From NCBI RefSeq assembly GCF_004122035.1, contig NZ_SAXA01000005.1, positions 1-64,000 of the forward strand: a stretch of DNA of 64,000 nt, written 5' to 3'. This document shows positions 27,191 to 37,156 of the stretch, one piece after another. Source of the DNA: Ancylomarina salipaludis. GTDB lineage: Bacteria; Bacteroidota; Bacteroidia; Bacteroidales; Marinifilaceae. A program made the position numbers and the translations under genes. The notes under the pieces were generated by a model. That model ran no database searches. It was not told the DNA's origin and saw only the letters and a program-made list of their open reading frames with translations. The stretch's first letter is position 1. Each line of letters starts with the position of its first letter.

Positions 27191-28420
27191 TTAGGTTTTT
27201 TTTCTGTAACTGATTAAACCGGCAAGAATGATTAGTGCTCCGGAAACTATAATCAGGGATAAACCAATACCCCAGATATCGGCACTGACTCCAAAGATAA
27301 AGGCGATACCAGCCGAGAACAATGTTCGAAGTTGTGATTGTGATGAATAAACAGAGGTTAGTAGTTCACTGGGAACATGGTCTGCAACAAATGAAGTTAA
27401 AATAGGTTTGCGAACATTCTCTATAATATAAATAAGTGCAAAGGCTATAAAAGCGCCAATCCACATTTCAGAAACATAGAAAATACCACAAATAACACCA
27501 AAACTGAGGCCTAAAAAGAGCGTTTTTCTAACGAAATTGGAAGGTGCTTTTTGTAGGAAGAAAGTAGAATATTGAGAGGCATAGGCAGTTAGTAAATAAA
27601 TGGCAAAATAGAGAATTCCGATTATTAATCCGTTTTGTCTGTCTATATCAAGCCCAATAAAATTTGGAATCAGAAGAGCAATTGCCAGCATGATAGCTTG
27701 TATATAATCTTTTAAAGCCTTTAGATAAGCGGTGTGGAATGCTGATGTACTAACCAGTTTGAATACCGATTTTCGCTTCATCACCTTGTATAAACTGTTG
27801 AAGCTCTTTATTAAAGATTTATCTTCTTTTGGTTTGTGCATAATTGCTTTGTCAATTTCCGAAGGATAGCTCAGGATTAGAATGAAATTGATGGCATAGG
27901 GAATCACGGAATAGATAAAGATGTTTTGGTAGTTTCCATCTATTAAAACCAAAACTCCCGCCACTAGTGAAGATAGGGCAGAGCCACGTTGCGACCACGA
28001 TCGGGTGTGTCCGTAATATTCCGATTTAAAGTTCATCCAATTATTTAGCTTCAGATAATCCATCATCATGCCTTTGTGTGAACCCGAACGGAAGGCGTCT
28101 GCCATACCAAATATGATAAAACCTACTAGATAAAACCAAAAATTGTTTGATAGCCAGAATATAAGGAAGGAGAGTGTAAATATGAGAAGAGCTCCAGCCA
28201 AAGATTTTTTTCGTCCGTAATTATCAGCAATCAGTCCGGAAGGAATCTCGAACAGATTTGTAATGATTTCTCTGACAGCATACAGTGTCCCAATCTGGGT
28301 GTAACTCATTCCTTTATCTAAAAGAAAAAGAATGAGGAAGGCATCAAAAAAACGTAGATTTTTAAGGAAGCCATAGGCACAGAACTTTCGGTATTGGGAA
28401 TTTTTAAGCTTAATATTCAT
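27191..28420 (-). CDS. Major facilitator superfamily transporter
   Basis: 409 residues with about 12 hydrophobic segments. The loop between segments 2 and 3 has the MFS motif IADNYGRKKSLAG (about 62-74). A central basic cytoplasmic loop (about 195-215) separates the two halves. Substrate cannot be predicted; the sequence is nearer to drug/small-molecule exporters than to sugar importers, and no neighbour suggests a substrate. Confidence 0.88.
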   Translation of the reverse strand: MNIKLKNSQYRKFCAYGFLKNLRFFDAFLILFLLDKGMSYTQIGTLYAVREIITNLFEIPSGLIADNYGRKKSLAGALLIFTLSFLIFWLSNNFWFYLVGFIIFGMADAFRSGSHKGMMMDYLKLNNWMNFKSEYYGHTRSWSQRGSALSSLVAGVLVLIDGNYQNIFIYSVIPYAINFILILSYPSEIDKAIMHKPKEDKSLIKSFNSLYKVMKRKSVFKLVSTSAFHTAYLKALKDYIQAIMLAIALLIPNFIGLDIDRQNGLIIGILYFAIYLLTAYASQYSTFFLQKAPSNFVRKTLFLGLSFGVICGIFYVSEMWIGAFIAFALIYIIENVRKPILTSFVADHVPSELLTSVYSSQSQLRTLFSAGIAFIFGVSADIWGIGLSLIIVSGALIILAGLISYRKKT

Positions 28421-28940
28421 TTTAAAAGAGGATAAATTGGAGCTTCAATGCAAAATAAGAAATGATTTTCAGACTTGTAGCTAGGTTTTAGTAAAAGAAT
28501 TGGATTAAAAAATCATGTTCGCATCATGTTGTAGAACAGATTCGGACTTCAGATCATCTTTAATGTAATAAAATTGCAAATACTATTATTAACAGTACGA
28601 GATTAAGGTTAACTATGTGTTTATGTTTCTTGTTTGTGTTGTTATACTTTTGTCTGTGAGTTCGTTGTGCAGAATTACTGTAAAACGAATCAGATGGTCT
28701 ATATCGTTTGCAATAAAATGCATTTAATATTGAAAAAAATCATTAATGATAAAAGTCATGTAAATCATTAAGTGCAGGTATTGTAGAACATAGAAGAGTT
28801 AATGAAGAATTATTTCTTCAATATGAAAATATTTATAAATTTGGAATCGAAAGACAAACAGGAAATATTGTTTTGAATTCAAGCAGGCACATAATTAACT
28901 AAATGCAGCACTTGTTGCGTTTCTAATCAAGTTTAGGGAT
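28421..28940. other. Intergenic region before the duplicated carboxyltransferase gene
   Basis: 520 nt without a gene. On the plus strand TACTTTTG at 28645-28652 fits the -7 box consensus, but the -33 element is not evident. If used, the leader would be about 280 nt. I see no known RNA motif. Confidence 0.4.
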
Positions 28941-31900
28941 ATGATTAAAAATAGGAAATTATTAGTTAGAGATCTTACCTTAAGAGATGGACAACAATCG
29001 CTTTTTGCGACAAGAATGCCTCAGGCAGAAATTGAGAAGGTTCTTCATTTGTATAAAAAAGCGGGTTTTTATGCTTTGGAAGTATGGGGTGGTGCTGTTC
29101 CTGACTCAGTGATGCGTTATTTGAACGAGGATCCTTGGTATCGTCTTGAATCAATCAAAAAAGAGATTGGTGATGTTTCTAAACTGACGGCTTTGTCTCG
29201 TGGACGAAATCTGTTTGGTTACAATCCTTATCCTGAGTCGGTGATTGAAAAATTCAATACACAATCCGTTAAGTCGGGCTTGGGTATCATGCGTATTTTC
29301 GATTGTCTTAACGATATTGAGAACATGAAATCGACCATTAAGTATGTGAAAGCAGCTGGTGGTATTGCCGATTGTGCGGTTTGTTATACAGTAGATTCAA
29401 AATTTCCCGAGAAAAAAGAGGATCGTGACCGATTGACTGTTAAGAATCTTCCTGATCAGATTTTTGATCTTGAATATTTTGTAAATCTGGCCAAGAAATT
29501 GGAGGCTATGGGTGCCGACATGATTTCCTTAAAGGATATGGCAGGTTTGGCTTCACCTTCGCGTGCAGGGCAAATTATTCGCCGATTCAAAGAGGAATTG
29601 ACTGTTCCTGTTGACTTTCACTCTCATTCAACCCCGGGATACGGGTTGGCCTCAGCTTTAACAGCTATTATTAATGGTGTTGATATTATTGATACAAACA
29701 TCATGAACTTTGCTGGCGGTTCTGCGGCTCCTGCTTATGAGTTGATCTACCTTTTCTGCCAGAAATTGGGTATTGAATTGAATGGTGATGCCAAAACGAT
29801 TGTTGAGATAAATAAAATACTAAAAGAAATTCGTTTGGGAGCTTTGGCTGAAGTTGATAGCTATAAGCAATTCCCTATCGAATTTGATATTACAAAAGAT
29901 AAGCTACCGGCTGATATCGACAAATTGTTCGATGATGCCATTGAGTATGCTAAAACAGATAAAGAAGATGAGCTTTTAGTGGCTTGTCATGCTATCGAAA
30001 AATATTTTAATTTCCCGGCTCCTAACGAAATGGTTAAGAAAGCCGAGATTCCTGGTGGTATGTATACCAACATGCTGAACCAGTTGAAAGCTTTAGGTTT
30101 GGAAACCCTACTCGAGAGAGTGTTGGAAGTTGTACCAGTGGTGCGCCTGGATGCAGGCTGTCCGCCATTGGTAACTCCTTCTTCTCAAATTATCGGGGTA
30201 CAGGCTGTAAACTGTGTAATCGATGAGAATTCAGGTCGTCAGTTTTACACCAATGTTTCCAACCAATTCTTCAGTCTTGTAAAAGGAGAGTACGGTAGAA
30301 CACCTATCGAAATTGCGCCTGAATTCCGTGAGAAAATCACAGGGAAGGCTGAGAAAGAAGATTATGACGTGAGCAAATATCAGTCTCCAGAGAACCCAAG
30401 GCTTCCTCAATACGGGGACGTAAAATTGGCTAAGGACGATAAAGAGTTCATGCTTTTGGAGTTGTTCCCATTGGTAGCCAAAGGCTATTTGGAAGGTAAG
30501 CGTAAGGCTGAATTTGAAGCCAAGCGTGAGGCTAACAGAAAGTCAATTGCTGCAGAGCGTGCAAAAATAAAACGTACGGCTAAACTTAAAATTCGTGACC
30601 TGACCCTGCGTGATGGTCAGCAGTCTTTATTTGCCACTCGTGTGCCTCAGCACGAAATAGAGAAAGTATTGCCATATTATAAAGCGGCTAATTTCTATGC
30701 CATGGAAGTTTGGGGTGGGGCTATTCCTGATTCAGTAATGCGTTATTTGAATGAGGATCCATGGTATCGATTGGAATCAATTAAAAAGGAAATAGGCGAT
30801 GTGTCTTATTTAACGGCTCTGTCTCGTGGTCGTAACCTATTTGGTTATAGTCCATATCCGGAATCGGTGATCGAAGGTTTCAATAAAAATGCAGTGAAAA
30901 GTGGTTTGGGTATCATGCGTATTTTCGATTGTCTGAACGACGTGAAAAATATGGAAACCACCATTAAGTATATTAAGGAAGCGGGCGGTATTGCTGACTG
31001 TGCTGTGTGTTATACGGTTGATCCGAAATTTACACGCAAGCAGCGCATTCAAGCCATGTTTTCGGGTAAAAAGTTGCCTAAGAAAATCTTTGATGTTGAT
31101 TATTTCATAAACAAAGCAAAGCAGATGGAAGCTTTGGGTGCTGATATGATTTCAGTAAAGGATATGGCTGGATTGATTCCTCCATCACTTTCAGGAAAAA
31201 TTGTGAAGCGTCTGAAAAATGAGGTGAAAGTGCCTATCGATTTCCATACGCATTGTACACCAGGTTATGGTTTGGGTGCAGTATTGATGGCTATTGTAAA
31301 TGGAGTTGATATTGTTGATACCAATATACTGAACTTTGCCGGTGGACCAGCTGCTCCGGCTTTCGAGATCATTCAGATTTTTGCTGATAAGCTTGGTTTG
31401 GATACGGGTGTCGATTTGGATGCTGTTGTGAAGATCAATGCGGAATTGAAAGGTATTCGTGAGCGAATTGCAGAATTTGACTCATATAAGATGTTCCCTC
31501 GTGAGTTCGATATTACAGCCGATTATTTACCAGCTGATATCGATGCGCTTTTCGACAAGGCAATTTCATTGGCTAAGGCTGATAATGAAGCTGAGTTGTT
31601 GGAGGTTTGTAACGCCATTGATGCCTGGTTTAATTTCCCGGCTCCTAACGAAGAAGTTAAGAATGCTGAAATTCCAGGTGGAATGTACACCAATATGTTG
31701 GCTCAATTGAAAGGTTTGGGGCTTGAAGACTTATTGCCAACCGTACTTAAGAAAGTTCCTGAGGTTCGAGTGGCTGCCGGTTGTCCTCCTTTGGTTACAC
31801 CATCATCACAAATTATTGGTGTACAGGCTGTAAACTATGTTTTGGATGTGAACAGCGGAAAAGCACCCTATACCAATGTGAACAATCAGTTCTTCAACTT

Positions 31901-32387
31901 GGTGAAAGGGGAGTATGGTGAGACACCAATTGATATTGATCCGGATTTCCGTCAGAAAATTTGTGGTCAGCGTGAAGCAACGCCGTATGACGTGAGTAAA
32001 TATAAAGCACCTGAAAACCTAGTTTTGGAAGAGTTTGGTGGTGTTAAGCTTGCTCAGAATGAGAAGGAAATGTTGTTGTTGGAATTATTCCCAACGGTAG
32101 CCTTGCCTTACCTTAAAAATCTTAGAGCTGAAGCTTTCTATAACGAGCAGGCTGAGATAGAAGAAGAGAAGCAAAGAGAAGCGGCTGAACGTCGTGCGGC
32201 TTTCGATAGTATGTCAGCTGAAGAAAAAGAGGAAAAAGTTTTGAGAGGTTTATACAATATTGAGTGGTTGTCAGCACAAGACAAAACTGAAATTAAGCAA
32301 CCGGAATGGAAAGTGTCGAAACTTGACCAAAAAACCATCGATATGCTGAATCGCGAAAAACCTAAAAGCACACTAAAAGGAGAATAA
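28941..32387 (+). CDS. Tandem-duplicated OadA/PycB-like carboxyltransferase
   Basis: 1148 residues made of two near-full copies of a biotin-dependent carboxyltransferase alpha chain (oxaloacetate decarboxylase alpha, transcarboxylase 5S, pyruvate carboxylase B). Copy 1 spans about 1-540, copy 2 about 548-1105. Each has RDLTLRDGQQSLFATR, GLGIMRIFDCLND, the carbamylated-Lys segment SLKDMAG or SVKDMAG, a His-x-His metal motif (FHSHSTPGYG, FHTHCTPGYG) and PGGMYTNML. Thus both catalytic sites look intact. There is no biotinyl (MKM) domain at either end and no biotin carboxylase nearby. The first 150 residues of the copies are nearly identical by eye. It probably handles pyruvate/oxaloacetate; the exact reaction is not determined. 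Confidence 0.88.
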   Translation: MIKNRKLLVRDLTLRDGQQSLFATRMPQAEIEKVLHLYKKAGFYALEVWGGAVPDSVMRYLNEDPWYRLESIKKEIGDVSKLTALSRGRNLFGYNPYPESVIEKFNTQSVKSGLGIMRIFDCLNDIENMKSTIKYVKAAGGIADCAVCYTVDSKFPEKKEDRDRLTVKNLPDQIFDLEYFVNLAKKLEAMGADMISLKDMAGLASPSRAGQIIRRFKEELTVPVDFHSHSTPGYGLASALTAIINGVDIIDTNIMNFAGGSAAPAYELIYLFCQKLGIELNGDAKTIVEINKILKEIRLGALAEVDSYKQFPIEFDITKDKLPADIDKLFDDAIEYAKTDKEDELLVACHAIEKYFNFPAPNEMVKKAEIPGGMYTNMLNQLKALGLETLLERVLEVVPVVRLDAGCPPLVTPSSQIIGVQAVNCVIDENSGRQFYTNVSNQFFSLVKGEYGRTPIEIAPEFREKITGKAEKEDYDVSKYQSPENPRLPQYGDVKLAKDDKEFMLLELFPLVAKGYLEGKRKAEFEAKREANRKSIAAERAKIKRTAKLKIRDLTLRDGQQSLFATRVPQHEIEKVLPYYKAANFYAMEVWGGAIPDSVMRYLNEDPWYRLESIKKEIGDVSYLTALSRGRNLFGYSPYPESVIEGFNKNAVKSGLGIMRIFDCLNDVKNMETTIKYIKEAGGIADCAVCYTVDPKFTRKQRIQAMFSGKKLPKKIFDVDYFINKAKQMEALGADMISVKDMAGLIPPSLSGKIVKRLKNEVKVPIDFHTHCTPGYGLGAVLMAIVNGVDIVDTNILNFAGGPAAPAFEIIQIFADKLGLDTGVDLDAVVKINAELKGIRERIAEFDSYKMFPREFDITADYLPADIDALFDKAISLAKADNEAELLEVCNAIDAWFNFPAPNEEVKNAEIPGGMYTNMLAQLKGLGLEDLLPTVLKKVPEVRVAAGCPPLVTPSSQIIGVQAVNYVLDVNSGKAPYTNVNNQFFNLVKGEYGETPIDIDPDFRQKICGQREATPYDVSKYKAPENLVLEEFGGVKLAQNEKEMLLLELFPTVALPYLKNLRAEAFYNEQAEIEEEKQREAAERRAAFDSMSAEEKEEKVLRGLYNIEWLSAQDKTEIKQPEWKVSKLDQKTIDMLNREKPKSTLKGE

Positions 32388-32411
32388 TCTCTTTGTAGTT
32401 TTACTCCAGAT

Positions 32412-32445
32412 AAAAGCTCCATCCAAACAGGGTGGAGCTTTTTGT
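32412..32445 (+). terminator. Rho-independent terminator of the carboxyltransferase gene
   Basis: AAAGCTCCATCC pairs with GGGTGGAGCTTT (one G-T pair) and TTTTTG follows. Confidence 0.85.
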
Positions 32446-32476
32446 TTACATTCGGAAATGCATTCTGAATTGAGGT

Positions 32477-33055
32477 TTACCAGCTTAAGAAAAGCGTAGT
32501 CCAGAATGCTAAAGGAACAACTGTATTCCAAATAATATCCTCCCTGTGTCTGGCTCTTTCCAATCGGCAAGATTCAGCCTGATATCTCAACTTATTGATT
32601 TTTTCCTGTTCCTGATGACGTAACAACTCCTTTTCTTTATAAATATTATTCAGATAATACTCAGCCTCATAATTTTTATCAGGTCTGGCTTCTTGCACAC
32701 TGATCAGATCTTTTTCGGCATCGTCTATATAGTTTAGATGATACAGTGCCATGCCTCTTTGTAATTTGACCTCATTTAGGTAGGGCTGTTTTTTTAAGAC
32801 GTGATCAAAATCCCGGACAGCCAGTTCGTAATTCTTCAGTTGCATGTAGGCATAACCTCGGTCTTGAAATATTCTGGCATAATAGGGCATAATTTGAATA
32901 GCCGTATCTAATTGAGCAATGGCTTCCTGATACTTCCCTTCCAAAATCAACATTCTACCCTTGTCGTGATAATCCTTATAGCGCTCTACATTCTGAGCCT
33001 TAATAGAGGCAAAGCTGATTATAATAAGAGTCAGTAAAGTGATGATTTTATTCAT
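32477..33055 (-). CDS. Exported TPR-repeat protein with C-terminal membrane segment
   Basis: 192 residues. Signal peptide 1-20 (IKAQ). About three tetratricopeptide repeats span 25-130 (MLILEGKYQEAIAQLDTAIQ, RGYAYMQLKNYELAVRDFDH, RGMALYHLNYIDDAEKDL). A charged helix (about 135-172) leads to a C-terminal hydrophobic segment (175-192). TPRs mediate protein-protein contacts; no partner is evident from the neighbours. Confidence 0.85.
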   Translation of the reverse strand: MNKIITLLTLIIISFASIKAQNVERYKDYHDKGRMLILEGKYQEAIAQLDTAIQIMPYYARIFQDRGYAYMQLKNYELAVRDFDHVLKKQPYLNEVKLQRGMALYHLNYIDDAEKDLISVQEARPDKNYEAEYYLNNIYKEKELLRHQEQEKINKLRYQAESCRLERARHREDIIWNTVVPLAFWTTLFLSW

Positions 33056-33193
33056 GATATTCTGTTTTAAATAGTTTTACTTTTTAATTTTCCGAACAGA
33101 AATTAGCAAGTATTGTACCATTGTTGATTCATAATATACACCTTCTTTCATTGATCATCAAATCCTCAAATCAACATATCCCCTCATCAAGTT

Positions 33194-33808
33194 TTATTTT
33201 TTTAATTTCGATTCAAAAGCTTTTTTGAATTTCTCTATCTTTGGTTTTATTACAAAACTGCAGTAGGGTTGTGATTTATTCAAATTGTAGTAATCCTGAT
33301 GGTAGTTTTCAGCTTTATAGAATTCCTTGGCAGGAGAAATTTCTGTAACGATTGGGTCGTCCCAGGCTCCTGATTTATCAAGGGATTTTAAAAGGTCTTC
33401 TGCAATTTGTTTTTGATTGTCATTGTGATAAAAAATAACGGAACGGTATTGGGTCCCAACGTCTGCACCTTGTCTGTTTAAAGTTGTCGGATTGTGAATT
33501 TGCCAAAAAACTTCGAGAAGTTCTTCAAAGCTAATAATTGTTGGGTCAAATGTTATTTGACAAACTTCAGCATGTCCCGTCTCGCCCGTACAAACATCTT
33601 TGTAGCTTGGATTGAGAGTTTCTCCTCCCATATAGCCAGATTCGACATTAATGACGCCTTTTAATTCTTCAAAGATTGTTTCGACACACCAAAAGCACCC
33701 TGCGCCTAGTGTCGCTATTTCTGTATTTTTTTTCTCCATTTCTGATTGTGTGCTGGCCTGACTAAGTGTAGAGAGTAACAGGCCTATTATTACTAATTTA
33801 AGTTTCAT
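33194..33808 (-). CDS. msrA: Exported peptide methionine sulfoxide reductase MsrA
   Basis: 204 residues from the ATG at 33808 (MKLKLVIIG), which starts a signal peptide; the longer in-frame start lacks sense before it. It reduces methionine-S-sulfoxide in proteins. The catalytic motif GAGCFWCVE is present (Cys about 40), as are GYMGG, YKDVCTGETGHAEV and NYHQDYY. The signal peptide points to periplasmic repair of oxidised proteins. A free C-terminal-side Cys (PYCSF) may be the resolving residue. Confidence 0.95.
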   Translation of the reverse strand: MKLKLVIIGLLLSTLSQASTQSEMEKKNTEIATLGAGCFWCVETIFEELKGVINVESGYMGGETLNPSYKDVCTGETGHAEVCQITFDPTIISFEELLEVFWQIHNPTTLNRQGADVGTQYRSVIFYHNDNQKQIAEDLLKSLDKSGAWDDPIVTEISPAKEFYKAENYHQDYYNLNKSQPYCSFVIKPKIEKFKKAFESKLKK

Positions 33809-33992
33809 TTTTTTAAGTTCCGGATAGATATAAAAACTCTTATTTGAAATCATTCTAAAGGTACGAACTCAGATGTGAAAATAAAACAAAAAGATGTTAA
33901 TGTCTGGTTAATTGTAGGGTTGAGTTTGAGTAGATTATTAAGATTTTGATTATTCATATGATTATAGAAGGATATTTTATTTAGTTTTAAGC

Positions 33993-34577
33993 ATGCAAAA
34001 TAATGAAGCTAAAATTGTAGGAATTGTATTGTCTGGTGGCAAAAGCAAGAGGATGGGGCAGGAGAAAGGCTTGGTGAAGTACCGAGGCAAAGCTTTGATT
34101 GAATATGCCATTGATACTTTAAAGCCGCTTTGTCACGAACTGGTGATCAGTACTGCAAATGGCGACTATGCTTATCTTGATTTACCAATGATAGCCGATA
34201 AAATTCCCGATTGTGGACCGATTGGTGGTATCAGCACCTGTATGAAGTCTGTTGAAGCTGATATTTACCTTGTTATTTCATGCGATACCCCACATATACC
34301 AACTGCACTGTTTGTTGATTTATTGAATCAATTAAAGGGCAATGCTATCATACCCATAGACGAATCTGGTCGTCAGCAACCTTTAGTTGCTGCTTATGCT
34401 TCATCAGCATCAAATTACTTCCATCAAGCGCTTCAATCGCGGAATTTGAAAATGATGAATCTCATTTCAAGCCTGGAGACTCAATTTTTTATACTTTCAT
34501 CAGATCTTGATTATTATTCCGCAAACACCTTCACAAACTTCAATCGTATGGAAGATATTTCAGACATTAAAGTATGA
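33993..34577 (+). CDS. mobA: Molybdenum cofactor guanylyltransferase MobA
   Basis: 194 residues. It transfers GMP from GTP to Mo-molybdopterin, giving the guanine dinucleotide form used by DMSO-reductase-family enzymes. The N-terminal nucleotidyltransferase loop is VLSGGKSKRMGQEKGLV (about 11-27), followed by DCGPIGGI (about 73-80) and the metal-binding SCDTPHIP (about 97-104). It sits directly upstream, on the same strand, of a bis-MGD-dependent reductase operon, separated by 341 nt. The rest of the pathway is at 0.5-4.5 kb. Confidence 0.93.
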   Translation: MQNNEAKIVGIVLSGGKSKRMGQEKGLVKYRGKALIEYAIDTLKPLCHELVISTANGDYAYLDLPMIADKIPDCGPIGGISTCMKSVEADIYLVISCDTPHIPTALFVDLLNQLKGNAIIPIDESGRQQPLVAAYASSASNYFHQALQSRNLKMMNLISSLETQFFILSSDLDYYSANTFTNFNRMEDISDIKV

Positions 34578-34918
34578 ATATAATTCTATTTATTCACGAT
34601 CTAAATAGTTCTGTTTTCTTCTGATTTTAAGGTGATTGAATGGTTTTATTCTTTAGAATAAATCTAAAATGTTGTCAGTGATTTTAAAACATTTTTTCAA
34701 TTGCTCTTTTTATATATGTTTACATGCATAAATCTAAGTTTCTAGATGTGTTGATGTGTGTAGGTTTGCAGTTTATAGCTTGATAAGCCAACCTATTCAA
34801 CAATCTTTAAAAGCAAATTTTTATCATCTGAAGAAATTTTGTTATTGAAATAGATAAATAAGAATACCTAAATTCTATGGAGATTTCCATACGACCTAAA
34901 TATGAAAATTAGTATCAT
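34578..34918 (+). other. Intergenic region ahead of the molybdoenzyme operon
   Basis: 341 nt, very AT-rich, no gene and no T-tailed hairpin. It presumably holds the reductase promoter. TATATGTTTA near 34713 is close to, but not a match for, the -7 box. Confidence 0.4.
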
Positions 34919-37153
34919 ATGAACAGCAGAAGACAATTTTTAAAAATTAGTTCTTTAAGCGCTGCCGGATTAATCTTTGGAGGAGGCCTTTTGGATGCCT
35001 TCGCTAGTAATCTGGTTAAAACCAATCCATCCCATTTTAAGGGACCCTTTGACTTTACACGCACCCCTACATACTGTGAAGTATGTTTCTGGAAGTGTGC
35101 AGGTTGGGTTTATAAAGATGAGAATGGTCGCATAAAGAAAATCATTGGTAACAATGATGACCCTAACTGTAATGGACGTTTCTGTCCTCGTGGTACCGGC
35201 GGTGTTGGTATGTACAACGATGAGGATAGACTTAAGACACCTTTGATTCGTACAGAGGAAAGGGGTAAGCAAACTTTTCGTGAAGCAACATGGGATGAAG
35301 CTTTCGACTACATTGCTGCAAAACTGAAAAAGGTTAAAGAAGAGCATGGTCCGGAATCATTAGCTCTGTTTTCTCATGGTTCAGGAGGTAAATATTTTGG
35401 CAATGTATTAAAGGGCTTAGGCTCTAATAATATTGCAGCTCCGTCCTATGCACAATGTAGAGGTCCCCGCGAGGTTGCCTTTATTGCGACATATGGTCAA
35501 GGGATTAATTCTCCTGAGAATACAGATATTCGCGATACCAAGTGTTTGGTTCTGATTGGTTCGCATATTGGTGAAAATATGCATAATGGTCAGGTTCAGG
35601 AAATGTCTGATGCTATTGACAAAGGTGCGACTATCATCACTGTAGATCCACGCTTTTCAACAGCGGCAAGTAAATCAAAATTTTGGTTGCCAATTAAGCC
35701 ATCGACTGACATGGCTTTGCTTCTGACTTGGATGAACGTAATCATCAACGAAGAACTTTACGATAAGAAATATGTTGAAAAATATTGCTACGGTTTCGAT
35801 CAATTAAAAGAGCATGTTCAACAATATACACCTGAGTGGGCATATGGTGTAACAACACTTAAACCACAACAGATTAGAGAAACGGCTCGAGCTATGGCTA
35901 ATGCTGCTCCTGCTGTTATTGTCCACCCGGGACGACATGTAACCTGGTATGGTGACGATACGCAGAGATTGAGAGCCGTTGCCATCTTGAATGCCTTATT
36001 GGGCTCATGGGGAAGACGTGGTGGTTTTTACAATCCTGAAAAGGCAAGTGTTCCTCATTATAAGATTCCAAAGTTTCCAAAACCAAACAAATCGTGGAGA
36101 GAAGCTTTAGGTGGCAAATATAAATTAGCTGACTTAGCCTTGGCTTCGGGCCTTTGTGATGCCTCTATGCCAAGTCCGGAATTGGGACATCAAATTAAAG
36201 CCTGGATTGTAAATGGTACCAACTTAATTAACACTTTACCTAATCAAGCTAATACCTTAAAGGCGATTCAAGAGCTCGATTTAATTGCTGTGGTTGATAC
36301 CATGCCAATGGAAATCACAGGTTATGCTGATGTGGTTTTACCAGAGTGTACTTATTTAGAGCGATACGACTCTTTGAGAGTATCACAGGGAAGAGAGCCA
36401 AGTATTGCTCTTAGAATGCCTGCTGTTGAGCCTAAATATAATACTAAGCCAGCTTATTGGATGGCTAGAGAAATAGCTAAAAGACTTGACTTGCTAGATT
36501 ATTTTCCATTTGAGAATCTTGAAGATGAGATTGATTGGGAGCTTCAGCAGGTAGGTACTTCATTGGAAGAAATGCAACGAATAGGTGTGAAGCGTATTAA
36601 GCGAGAAGTTGATGATTTGTATTTTGCTAAGGATGAAGATATAGAATTCAATACCAATACAGGAAAGATTGAGCTTTATTCGACATCGCTTGCGGATGAA
36701 GGCTTTGAGCCAATGCCTGTATTTGTTCAACACCCAGAGCCTCAGGAAGGTTTCTACCGTTTAATCTACGGACGTGCACCAATGCATACTTTTAGTCGTA
36801 CGGCCAACAACCCAAACCTGACAGATTTAATGGATGAAAATACCCTATGGGTTAATCCAAAGGTTGCTAAGGAGTGGGATTTGAAAAATGATCAATATGT
36901 CTATCTGGAAAATCAAGATGGCATTATTTCCGATTTCTCAATTAAGGTAAGAGTCACCGAACGTATTCGTTTCGATTCAGTTTATATGGTTCATGGATTT
37001 GGACATGCTGATAAGCGAATGAAACGTTGTTTCGGTAAAGGAGTTAGTGATACACAACTTATCACTAATGTTATGACTGACCCAATTATGGGTGGTACCG
37101 GAATGAGAGGAAATTTTGTAACATTTAGATTTGATAATAAAAAGGAGGCCTAA
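34919..37153 (+). CDS. Molybdopterin oxidoreductase catalytic subunit, PhsA/PsrA-like (thiosulfate or polysulfide reductase)
   Basis: 744 residues, close to PhsA/PsrA. A Tat signal (SRRQFLK, 3-9, with a hydrophobic stretch to about 30) sends it folded to the periplasm. The [4Fe-4S] ligands are Cys53, Cys56, Cys60 and Cys89 (CEVCFWKC ... FCPRG). Cys180 in YAQCRGPRE is the likely Mo ligand. The C-terminal cofactor-binding domain contains GRAPMHTFSRTANN. Subunits B and C follow in one operon, and a thiosulfate-type importer and rhodanese-like gene come after, which favours thiosulfate/polysulfide over other DMSO-reductase-family substrates. Confidence 0.9.
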   Translation: MNSRRQFLKISSLSAAGLIFGGGLLDAFASNLVKTNPSHFKGPFDFTRTPTYCEVCFWKCAGWVYKDENGRIKKIIGNNDDPNCNGRFCPRGTGGVGMYNDEDRLKTPLIRTEERGKQTFREATWDEAFDYIAAKLKKVKEEHGPESLALFSHGSGGKYFGNVLKGLGSNNIAAPSYAQCRGPREVAFIATYGQGINSPENTDIRDTKCLVLIGSHIGENMHNGQVQEMSDAIDKGATIITVDPRFSTAASKSKFWLPIKPSTDMALLLTWMNVIINEELYDKKYVEKYCYGFDQLKEHVQQYTPEWAYGVTTLKPQQIRETARAMANAAPAVIVHPGRHVTWYGDDTQRLRAVAILNALLGSWGRRGGFYNPEKASVPHYKIPKFPKPNKSWREALGGKYKLADLALASGLCDASMPSPELGHQIKAWIVNGTNLINTLPNQANTLKAIQELDLIAVVDTMPMEITGYADVVLPECTYLERYDSLRVSQGREPSIALRMPAVEPKYNTKPAYWMAREIAKRLDLLDYFPFENLEDEIDWELQQVGTSLEEMQRIGVKRIKREVDDLYFAKDEDIEFNTNTGKIELYSTSLADEGFEPMPVFVQHPEPQEGFYRLIYGRAPMHTFSRTANNPNLTDLMDENTLWVNPKVAKEWDLKNDQYVYLENQDGIISDFSIKVRVTERIRFDSVYMVHGFGHADKRMKRCFGKGVSDTQLITNVMTDPIMGGTGMRGNFVTFRFDNKKEA

Positions 37154-37156
37154 ACT

